A stretch of DNA of 64,000 bases from the NCBI GenBank assembly GCA_001936135.1, contig CP012812.1, positions 558,001 through 622,000 of the forward strand, in the 5' to 3' direction. Made by a program: the position numbers and the translations under genes. Origin of the DNA: Saccharomycopsis fibuligera x Saccharomycopsis cf. fibuligera. Lineage: Eukaryota; Ascomycota; Saccharomycetes; Ascoideales; Saccharomycopsidaceae. This document shows positions 42,748-50,483 of the stretch, piece after piece (position 1 is the stretch's first letter; each line of letters opens with the position of its first letter). The notes under the pieces are model-generated. The model was not told the origin of the DNA. It was given only the letters and a program-made list of their open reading frames with translations, and made no database searches.

Positions 42748-43992
42748 ATGGCGTTTAGTATAGAAGAGTACTTTTCTATAAATATATTTTTCATCATATT
42801 CAGGGAAACGCTAGAATGTGTGATTATTGTCTCTGTTCTTCTTGCTTATCTTGAGCAGAACTTTCAAGTTGTCGGCAGAGAAGGAAATAATCGCTCATCA
42901 GTGCTGTCAGAAACAACGCTTTACCGCAAGCTTAGATTCCAAGTGTGGTTTGGTGCATTGTGTGGTATATTGCTTTGTCTTTTGATTGGTGGTTTATTCA
43001 TTCTTTCATTTTACCTCATAGAAGTGGATTTATGGTCTAAATCAGAGCATTACTGGGAAAGCGTTTTCAGCATATTAGCTGCTGTGATCATTTCGATCAT
43101 GGGGTTTGGTATGCTTCAAATGAACAAGTTGGAAAAAAAATGGCACATCAAGTTGGGACATGTCTTTGGTTTAGCATCAAAGACCCAAGCCGATGTTGAA
43201 GCTGAAGAGCGCTACCAGTTACAAAGCGCCGGTGAATATAGCTCTTTATTTTCGAGAATAAAAGGGAAGACACGCCAGTTGAGAAGAAAATTCAATAAAT
43301 TTACTGCTAAACATACTTTGTTCATTTTGCCATTCATTACAACTCTCAGAGAATGCTTAGAGTCTATTCTTTTTATTGGTGGTATTGGTGTCACCGAATC
43401 AGCTAAAACTTATGGGTTATCCATTTTCTTTGGCTTAGCTGTCGGTGCCAGTATCGGTATTTTCTTGTACAGAAGTGGCACTTCATCTGTGTCTGCTCAA
43501 AAGTTTTTAGTCTACTCTACAAGTTTGTTGTACATAATTTCTGCTGGCTTGCTTTCTAAAGGTATTTGGCAATTCGAGTTGCAAAGATTCATTGACAAGT
43601 GTGGAGGATTAGATGTTTCTGAAGTTGGTTCCGGGCCAGGTTCTTATGATGTGAACAACATTATATGGCACGTTGACTGTTGTAATGGCGAAGTTGACGG
43701 TCCATGGATGATTTTCACTGCTATTTTTGGATGGACCAATAGTGCAACTTACGGAAGTGTTTTTTCTTATATTATCTACTGGATAGTGATTGCAGCAGTT
43801 TTCAAAGCACTTAAATTTGAAAACAAGCATGGCTATTTTCCTCTCATCCCATACAGATGGCAACTCAAGAAAATCAAGAAGAACTACGCTTTTTTGGTGA
43901 ACTTGAAGAAAGATCAAGCTAGTCATCAACAAAAGGTTGATTCTCCTAGACTTTCGCAAGATAGCGAAACCCGCTTGTTATCCAATAATTGA
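42748..43992 (+). CDS. FTH1: Vacuolar iron permease (FTR1/FTH1 family)
   Basis: High-affinity iron permease of the vacuole, which exports stored iron with a multicopper oxidase partner (FET5 in S. cerevisiae). The start at 42748 gives MAFSIEEYFSINIFF, aligning with the MAFEDYF start of yeast Fth1; the product is 414 aa. Two iron-binding REXLE motifs are present, RETLE near residue 20 and RECLE near 210. The conserved block RFIDKCGGLDVSEVGSGPGSYDVNNIIWHVDCCNGE and GWTNSATYGSV match Fth1 rather than plasma-membrane Ftr1. About seven membrane segments are visible. It lies head-to-tail with CBR1. The large upstream spacer could carry iron-responsive control, but no clear site was identified. Confidence 0.94.
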   Translation: MAFSIEEYFSINIFFIIFRETLECVIIVSVLLAYLEQNFQVVGREGNNRSSVLSETTLYRKLRFQVWFGALCGILLCLLIGGLFILSFYLIEVDLWSKSEHYWESVFSILAAVIISIMGFGMLQMNKLEKKWHIKLGHVFGLASKTQADVEAEERYQLQSAGEYSSLFSRIKGKTRQLRRKFNKFTAKHTLFILPFITTLRECLESILFIGGIGVTESAKTYGLSIFFGLAVGASIGIFLYRSGTSSVSAQKFLVYSTSLLYIISAGLLSKGIWQFELQRFIDKCGGLDVSEVGSGPGSYDVNNIIWHVDCCNGEVDGPWMIFTAIFGWTNSATYGSVFSYIIYWIVIAAVFKALKFENKHGYFPLIPYRWQLKKIKKNYAFLVNLKKDQASHQQKVDSPRLSQDSETRLLSNN

Positions 43993-44471
43993 GTTTCCTT
44001 TTTCGTTCCAGTTCGCATAGGGTTTTTTTTTTATTGTTCTTACGCCTGCTTGTCTCTTCCCCATTTCATTTTTTTATTTTAAATTTTAAATTTCAAATTT
44101 TTCTTTTTCTCTTTTGATGAGTCCATGAGAACACAAATACGCATATATATATATACCTAAATAGAAATTAGAAGTTTAATGGTTTAGATGAACATTTAAC
44201 AATTTTGACCCGTAGAAATCACGAAGCCGCACGAACTCCGATTAGCCGCCGATGGGGGCTCCGTAACCGCATGAGCGCGGATATTCCCCGGATGGGATCC
44301 AACAATTTTTTTTTTACTCCCTTTGTAACGTAAATGATGAAAAACCAGAAATGTAAAAAAAATAAAAGAGTACATTTTCCTTTTGAGAGTTCCTTGACTT
44401 TTACCAGGTTCTTTAGAAAAACAGTGCATACATTCAAAGGTCACTACCATAAAATATACAAAATAGTAACC
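43993..44471. promoter_or_regulatory. FTH1-CBR1 spacer with GC-rich promoter patch
   Basis: A spacer of 479 bases. The left part is T-rich (FTH1 3' UTR) with a TA repeat near 44144-44154. The section at 44205-44305 is unusually GC-rich and includes an exact URS1 decamer and CGG/CCG triplets. An in-frame ATG at 44334 could extend CBR1 by 46 residues. Confidence 0.55.
44243..44252 (+). promoter_or_regulatory. Exact URS1 motif TAGCCGCCGA upstream of CBR1
   Basis: This decamer is identical to the Ume6-binding URS1 consensus of S. cerevisiae. It is about 220 bases before the CBR1 ATG at 44472 and 82 bases before the upstream ATG at 44334. Whether Ume6 uses the same site in this lineage is unknown. 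Confidence 0.45.
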
Positions 44472-45317
44472 ATGGCATTAGACAATTTCCAGTTAGTGGC
44501 TGCGGGCATCATAAGTTTCATTGCCGTTGGTGTTGCGTACGTTATAATATCTTCTACTTCCTCTGGTCAGCCAGTGTTGAAGAAGGATCAATTTCAAGAA
44601 TTTCCACTTATCCAAAAGACAGTGTTATCTCACAATTCTGGTGTTTACAGATTCGCCTTGCCTAAACCAAACGACACTTTGGGTTTGCCAATTGGCCAGC
44701 ACATCTCCATTTCTGCCAATATCAATGGCAAAGATGTTGTTAGATCTTACACCCCAACCACACTCGATGAGGAAAAAGGGTACTTTGACTTATTGATTAA
44801 AGCATACCCAAACGGTAACATCTCTAAATACATCAGTGAATTGAACATCGGTGACACCATCAAAGTTAGAGGTCCAAAAGGTTTTTTCAATTATGAAGTT
44901 AACTCTACTAAACATTTTGCCATGGTTTCCGGTGGTACTGGTATTACTCCAATGTACCAAATCATCCAAGCTATTATCAGAAATCCAAACGATCACACTA
45001 AAGTCACATTGGTTTACGGTAACGTCAGCGAAGAAGATATTTTGTTGAAGAAAGAATTAGATGAAATTGTCGCCACCCATGAAAACATCAAGGTTTACTA
45101 TATGTTGGACAAGCCACCAAAGGATTGGACCGGTGGTTCTGGTTACATTACCGAACAAATTTTGAAAGAACAATTGCCTGCTGCTGCTCCGGAAAACAGA
45201 TTGTTACTTTGTGGTCCACCACTTATGGTTAGCTCTGTCAAGAAGTCTGCTGTCAATTTGGGCTGGGCTAAGGCTAAGCCAATTTCTAAGGCTGAAGACC
45301 AAACTTTTGTCTTTTAA
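44472..45317 (+). CDS. CBR1: Microsomal/outer-membrane NADH-cytochrome b5 reductase
   Basis: Flavoprotein passing electrons from NADH to cytochrome b5 for desaturation and sterol synthesis. The start at 44472 gives [20 protein letters not shown], an N-terminal membrane anchor matching the position and length of yeast Cbr1 (281 aa here). FAD-binding motif RSYTPTT is at about 77-83. The NADH domain has [12 protein letters not shown] and LLCGPPLM, and the end is the family-typical QTFVF. An in-frame ATG at 44334 would add a basic 46-residue extension; I prefer the downstream start because the anchor then lies at the N-terminus as in the family. Codon use is biased to TTG, AAG and GGT, indicating high expression. 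It converges with the dioxygenase gene. Confidence 0.95.
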   Translation: MALDNFQLVAAGIISFIAVGVAYVIISSTSSGQPVLKKDQFQEFPLIQKTVLSHNSGVYRFALPKPNDTLGLPIGQHISISANINGKDVVRSYTPTTLDEEKGYFDLLIKAYPNGNISKYISELNIGDTIKVRGPKGFFNYEVNSTKHFAMVSGGTGITPMYQIIQAIIRNPNDHTKVTLVYGNVSEEDILLKKELDEIVATHENIKVYYMLDKPPKDWTGGSGYITEQILKEQLPAAAPENRLLLCGPPLMVSSVKKSAVNLGWAKAKPISKAEDQTFVF

Positions 45318-45635
45318 GCACGAATTTTACGGTTGTTTACTATTAGTGAGATAAGTGTTGATACATTTGTGTTTATTATGAATGTGATATTGATAAATGA
45401 AGTGTTTTTTTTTGTTTTGTTTTCTTACGTTTAGAGCTCATAAGAGATTTTTTATTGTAAGCGGACTGAGAAAAAAGTAACTTGCACGAATAGCTTATAA
45501 ACTGCATTAGAACAGAAGACTACGCAAAAAATGTTCTAAAAGAAAGGCAAAAATAAAACATAGATAAGCAAATCAGACTAAACCAACAAAAAGTAAAAAC
45601 TAAAAAAAGCGACGGGGATTGAGCACCACTTAAAA
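45318..45635. other. Convergent CBR1/dioxygenase 3' region
   Basis: A spacer of 318 bases between converging genes, AT-rich with T- and A-runs on the respective sides. No feature other than presumed 3' UTRs. Confidence 0.5.
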
Positions 45636-47027
45636 CTAAACATTTTCAATGTTGAACTTTCTGTAAAGGACTCTAAGTTTTGACTGATAGGCATCTTTAT
45701 CAAGGTAGCACCCTTTAAACCATCTTTGATACTCGACTTCCTTACTTTGAGCTGACACAGGTTCATTTGGATTAAAAGCTTCTCTAGCGTGTAGTACTCT
45801 TCTATTGTCAAAAATAACGCAGGTTCCTTCTTCAAGCTTCAACTTGTACTGATTTTCCTTATCATTGATAAAATCTTCAAAAAGTTTCAAACCTCTGTGA
45901 AAGTCTCTAAAAATATACCTGGCTCCGCTAGACTTAGCACTATGATGATAGTTGAGATCCATTTGGCTCAAATTTTCAAATTCGCCAATCTTCTTAAGTG
46001 GGGATGTGATACCGTATTCAAATGGTGCTTGGAACGGCGGCGAATAATTAACTTCACGAACGTAAGGATAATTGTAGCGTTGATCAATGTGATCGTTGTC
46101 TTCAACAATCAATGGTCTTGAATAAAAATAGTGCTCCCCAACATTATCATAATGGAAGTTGATTGGCACACTGAGCAAAGCATTGTAAGCATCAGGATGT
46201 GTTTCTAAAACATGGCGAGCTGCTCTGAATGAATCCGCAAAAAAGGATTCACCTCCACTGACCCGGTTAGTGATTGAATGCAAAAATTGCAATCCTGGTG
46301 GAGATTCATAGTAAAGAAGATCCATATGCAATCCGAGATAAGAGCTGGTATAAGCAATGTTTTTGGCATCCTTTTTTGACTGGACGTCAAAAGTTTTACC
46401 ATAAAATGTCTCCTTAATATACCCAATCCGTTTTGCAATATTTTCAACAAACCACTCTTGTGGGTTATCATAGTTTTCGGTGATTTGTGGTGGAATGTTC
46501 TTTACAAATGTGATACCAAACTTGTTCAAATTGATAAGCGCCTGGAGCAAAACTTTATCATCGTTAATGTAGTCTTCATAATCAAGATAAAGATCCTTTT
46601 CATGCTTTTTGAGCTTAGCCAATGTCCAGATTTCAATATTATCGTCGAAAGTTTTGCCCTGTGCCCTTTTTTCTGAACATGAGTATTTGCGCAAGAACGA
46701 GTCGTTATATACGGAAACGTTACCATCGCTCCAATGGACTTCAATGGCTGATTCTTTTGTACTACCATGGTCCACCTCAATAATTTTTGGTTGCTCAATA
46801 GCTCTAACTTTTCTGTCAATGCTACCAGTTGAGAATAATTTTTGTTTTGATACCGGGTTTACAGAGTCCAAAGAAGTGGAAGCATCACGAAGGAAGATGT
46901 TAGAGAAGTTAACAACTCCCGGGACGATGGGATCGGACCTGTCAAGAAAAGACACAGAGATAACTTTGTCGTTGAAGAAATTCACTTTGAGGCCTTTGCT
47001 TTCTGGTTCTGATGTGTTGATAGACAT
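45636..47027 (-). CDS. Gamma-butyrobetaine hydroxylase-type 2-oxoglutarate dioxygenase (carnitine synthesis)
   Basis: Fe(II)/2-oxoglutarate-dependent oxygenase of the TauD/BBOX family. It most likely hydroxylates gamma-butyrobetaine to carnitine, needed to move acetyl units between organelles on fatty acids or acetate. The start is set at ATG 47027 (MSINTSEPES), giving 463 aa. The N-terminal small domain contains VHWSDGNVSVYNDSFLRKYS. The iron triad is visible as HMD in LGLHMDLLYYESPPGLQFLH and the distal His in RVLHAREAF. HMDLLYY-x(5)-GLQFLH resembles BBOX (HTDLPYY...) more than trimethyllysine dioxygenase, but the paralogues are similar. No presequence is evident, suggesting a cytosolic enzyme. 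S. cerevisiae lacks this pathway; Candida species have it. Confidence 0.88.
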   Translation of the reverse strand: MSINTSEPESKGLKVNFFNDKVISVSFLDRSDPIVPGVVNFSNIFLRDASTSLDSVNPVSKQKLFSTGSIDRKVRAIEQPKIIEVDHGSTKESAIEVHWSDGNVSVYNDSFLRKYSCSEKRAQGKTFDDNIEIWTLAKLKKHEKDLYLDYEDYINDDKVLLQALINLNKFGITFVKNIPPQITENYDNPQEWFVENIAKRIGYIKETFYGKTFDVQSKKDAKNIAYTSSYLGLHMDLLYYESPPGLQFLHSITNRVSGGESFFADSFRAARHVLETHPDAYNALLSVPINFHYDNVGEHYFYSRPLIVEDNDHIDQRYNYPYVREVNYSPPFQAPFEYGITSPLKKIGEFENLSQMDLNYHHSAKSSGARYIFRDFHRGLKLFEDFINDKENQYKLKLEEGTCVIFDNRRVLHAREAFNPNEPVSAQSKEVEYQRWFKGCYLDKDAYQSKLRVLYRKFNIENV

Positions 47028-47781
47028 GATATGTTTTTTCTTTTTTTTATTCTTTTGAAGCAGTAATGACAAATTTTAAAGATGGGTTGAATAAAGAAGC
47101 AAGTAAAGTGGTTATCTGATGTTAAATAGACAAACAAGAACAGAACGTAGAAACTTGCGGGAGATGTCATCGAAACAAAACAGCCGATGACAGCTATAGA
47201 GGGGGTTCCGGCACCCCTTCTCCGCAGTACCGATATCCGGTATCATACGCTAAGCTCTAAGTGTAGTATTTACAGATATCAGCTTCATCCTGCGTTAACA
47301 TGCATAGTTATTCTTGCTGCCAAAACTTCACGAAGGATATCTTTTGTCAACGTCAATAGTATGGTAGAGATTTACAATAAACATAAACAGAGCACAAAAT
47401 TTCTTGCTAATTTTTCTTGTTTTTTTTTTTTTTATGTATCCTACATCTGCCTGGTTCCGTATAATCTTCCATGTTTCATTTTTTTTTTATTTTTGATTTC
47501 CTCAAAAGCGGAGCTTCATAAAACAAGGCTTTTTGAAATTCGCATTTCTAGTCATAAAGTTATTTCATTTCAGCTACAGTGGAGCCCATATGACACGAAT
47601 AGCAGTATAATAAGTCTTAAATGGTTATTAAGAACCCTATTCAACTGCCAGAATCCCGATAGGCTCAATAGTCTAATGATTAATGAGTATATACACAAAT
47701 AGTATCTATAACCAAAGTTATTTTACTGAGACTGAGACAACTTTTTTTGGAGGAACTACTCAAGCTTGCCAGCTATTTGCT

Positions 47782-47826
<45 letters not shown>

Positions 47827-48349
47827 AGTTACCATTTACGAAAGTCTGCTTGCAATTCCTGCAGTGTTTGCCTAAGTTATTGAATATAAAATAAAGCCAC
47901 AAAATGTAAATGTGCCCGAAATAGGTTGAGAACGGCTGAAAAATTTGGAAGCACACCAGCATTTCCATATTATTTATTTTTTCAATTTATAAAATTTCTA
48001 ATAAACGAAGATTAAACATAGTTTACTTTATTTGATTGAAAAAGCGCTCGTTGGAAAATTTTTCAAAAGTAGGAATGTTCTACTAGAACTACATTTGTTG
48101 ATGTAAGGCAAGCAAAGCAATGTAACGCCTGTCCCATAACTTGATAAGTTCTCGAATATAATCAATAGAAAGCTCTTCTAACCACTTATCTCCGGAAAAG
48201 CTTGCATAATTTACAACTCTTTGATATAAATAAAGCTATAGAATCAATGGCTCTAATTTCATTGCACATAAAATATGATGCGGCCTCTGTATCCAAAAAG
48301 TTTTAGTTTTGTTTATTGGACAGGGCATAAAAAGCCATCTGTGGATGGA
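47028..48349. promoter_or_regulatory. Upstream region of the dioxygenase gene and 3' flank of SNU66
   Basis: A 1.3 kb stretch. The left 220 bases hold a cluster of three inverted repeats (47165-47241), followed by T-rich sequence and a 43-base A run at 47783-47825. A 171-codon ATG-started frame at 47187-47702 reads through poly-T and looks spurious. No reliable gene. Confidence 0.5.
47165..47241. repeat. Cluster of three consecutive inverted repeats upstream of the dioxygenase
   Basis: Three hairpin-capable units occur within 77 bases: TGTCATCG / CGATGACA (47165-47172, 47185-47192), GGGGT / ACCCC with a 6-base loop (47202-47217), and ACCG / CGGT (47229-47241). They lie about 140-215 bases before the ATG, so they may be regulator-binding palindromes or 5' leader structure. 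Confidence 0.45.
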
Positions 48350-49957
48350 TTAATTCTGTTGTTTTCTCTTCAACAACTTCGCCTGCTTGTTTTTACTTGG
48401 ACCTTTACCATGAAACTTATGAGATAAATACTTGTAGGCTTCTTTCCGATCAAGAACGTTATTGTTATCATCAGTATAAGTAATATTAATCTCAGGATTG
48501 TAATTGCGAAGCTCTTTTTCAATTAGTTTCTCGGTTCTGTACTGGGCAGCGGTAACGCCGTTTTGATTTACATCACCATTTCCCTCGTCAATATTTAGTT
48601 TTTGTAAATTAAGTCGATTCTTTAATCTTTCTTGTTCGAGTCGTTGCTTATTTTTGCGCTGTGATTCTTCTGTTATCTTCAAGGTAGAGTTTCTCTTGAG
48701 AAAATCAAGGGTAGCTGAAAGGCCCGTACTAAAGTTAGGTTCGTCAAAAGCATTTTCATCTTCATCGTTATCATCGTTATCATTACTGTTGCTACTGCTT
48801 GCTTCAACTTGCCCGTTACTTTTCTCGTAGTCTGTAGTTTCTAAATGTTTTATCTTATTGGACTGTCGCTGTAGTGAACCTTTTTTATTTGTTATCTTCA
48901 CCTCATCATCACTACCATCAAATATATCTTTATTATTACTTGTATTGCTTTTATCAAGAATATTCTGTTTCAAGTTGCTTAAAAATTCACTAGTTGCATC
49001 TACTACCAATCCTCCATTATTGTTAATATTTTCATCATCAGAGTTATCCAAAACTTGATCAAAGTTTCTCTTTTTGCCGTTAATCGAACCAAATTTCTTT
49101 TCACTCTTTGCACCCTTCTCCTTATTTTTATTTGCATTTCTTCGTTCGATGGATAATAATGATTGTAACTCATTTTCACCAGCAAAAATATCATCATCTT
49201 CAGCCATCAACAAACTAACGTGATGGTTTAAGTTTACCGGTTCTTCAGTTTCGTCTTCTTCTTCCAATGCGACTTTGCTCAAATTTGCATGTTTTGACTT
49301 CTTCTTTTTCGTTTTCTTAAACTTGGGCTGTTTGCTGCTGCTTTTATGTTTTTTCTTGGTGGCGAAATCATTATTATTTAGTAACAAGTCATCGTTATCA
49401 TTGTCATCATCATCATCGTCATCAAAAGTGACTAATTGTCTATTACTCTCTGCCGCAATGTCCTGCATTTTTTGCAAATCGCGCTGTGCTTTGAATTGGT
49501 TATTCACTTTTAATTTGACTTTGGTTTCTCCAATTTTGAAAAACTCTTGTTTGTTTCCATTATCATCATCGCCATCATCAGCGTCATCATTTTGAAATAC
49601 TTGCCTTTTCTGGTTATCTATTTTTTTATTTAGCTGATTATTTAATATTTCTGATTCAGTGATGAGTTCATCTTGGTCATCATTTAATATGTCTGTATCT
49701 TTAAGAGTCATAATCTCACCAGCGACGATATCAGCATGACTTAAATCATCATGAAGAGTTGGAGTTGGGTTCTTGCTTTTTTGTCTTTTGTATATAATCT
49801 TTTCAATCTCGCTCACGTTCTCACTCTCATCACTGGTTGTTGCTGGTGGTGGTACATGATTTTCATTGGTGCCGTCCACCAAAATAGGTTTCAAGCCTAA
49901 CTTCACTCGTAACTTGTTTGTTTCTTCAATGGATAACTCTGTATTCATACTTAACAT
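48350..49957 (-). CDS. SNU66: SNU66/SART1-family U4/U6.U5 tri-snRNP splicing factor
   Basis: Component of the U4/U6.U5 tri-snRNP needed for pre-mRNA splicing. The start at ATG 49957 (MLSMNTEL) gives 535 aa; a second Met three codons on is an alternative. The N-terminal motif LSIEETNKLRVKLGLKPI is the SART1-family signature that includes the Hub1-interacting type region. The C-terminus YNPEINITYTDDNNNVLDRKEAYKYLSHKFHGKG matches the conserved SART1 end (SHRFHGKGSGK in other species). The middle is very rich in Asp, Asn and Lys with a basic KKKHKSSSKQ stretch. It is head-to-head with SPO11, the one clearly multi-intron gene here. Confidence 0.9.
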   Translation of the reverse strand: MLSMNTELSIEETNKLRVKLGLKPILVDGTNENHVPPPATTSDESENVSEIEKIIYKRQKSKNPTPTLHDDLSHADIVAGEIMTLKDTDILNDDQDELITESEILNNQLNKKIDNQKRQVFQNDDADDGDDDNGNKQEFFKIGETKVKLKVNNQFKAQRDLQKMQDIAAESNRQLVTFDDDDDDDNDNDDLLLNNNDFATKKKHKSSSKQPKFKKTKKKKSKHANLSKVALEEEDETEEPVNLNHHVSLLMAEDDDIFAGENELQSLLSIERRNANKNKEKGAKSEKKFGSINGKKRNFDQVLDNSDDENINNNGGLVVDATSEFLSNLKQNILDKSNTSNNKDIFDGSDDEVKITNKKGSLQRQSNKIKHLETTDYEKSNGQVEASSSNSNDNDDNDEDENAFDEPNFSTGLSATLDFLKRNSTLKITEESQRKNKQRLEQERLKNRLNLQKLNIDEGNGDVNQNGVTAAQYRTEKLIEKELRNYNPEINITYTDDNNNVLDRKEAYKYLSHKFHGKGPSKNKQAKLLKRKQQN

Positions 49958-50483
49958 GGACTTATTGATATACCACACATGAGACCTCCACCGTAATACT
50001 ATTTAGAACACTAGAATCTTTCAAGTCATCAATCTCAATGTATCTTGTCATGTCTCGGTATGCTTTTTTATTTTACTAAACGTCATCGCCAATCGCCAAT
50101 CGCGCTACCTATGCACATGATCAAGCACATGACTAAATAGATGATCTCAAGTTACAACCTCAGGAAATATAGATATATCTACAACAAAATTTTTAAAGAG
50201 ATTATTTTTTTAAAAGTTTAGTTGTAGATAAAAACGAGTTTATCATCTTCATATTGCTCATTAAATTACACTAGTGTTGCAAACAGGCCTATTTGAGCCA
50301 GTGCAGAATTGCAGAATTGCAGAATTGCATATTCCTGCATATATCCGCATATATTTATAACGATTCATCAGACTGTATTCTTATTTTTTTTTTTTTTTTT
50401 TTTTTTTTTTTGTCGAAAGCTAATCACTTTTCTTTTCTGCTTACGTTCTTTGTTCTTCCAACCAAAAACAAAGGTATTCAACT
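49958..50483. promoter_or_regulatory. Divergent SNU66/SPO11 promoter region
   Basis: A spacer of 526 bases. It contains two overlapping CGCCAATCG units (about 50087-50104) with CCAAT boxes, three tandem GCAGAATT units (about 50303-50327), and a 28-base T run (50384-50411) close to the SPO11 start. Confidence 0.5.

Noticed and set aside
44196-44450. Minus-strand frame over the FTH1-CBR1 spacer
   Set aside because: It covers the GC-rich promoter patch and the CBR1 leader, with no conserved features.
47187-47702. 171-codon ATG-started frame upstream of the dioxygenase
   Set aside because: It passes through poly-T giving Phe runs, has no recognisable domain, overlaps the inverted-repeat promoter cluster, and lacks protein-like balance.
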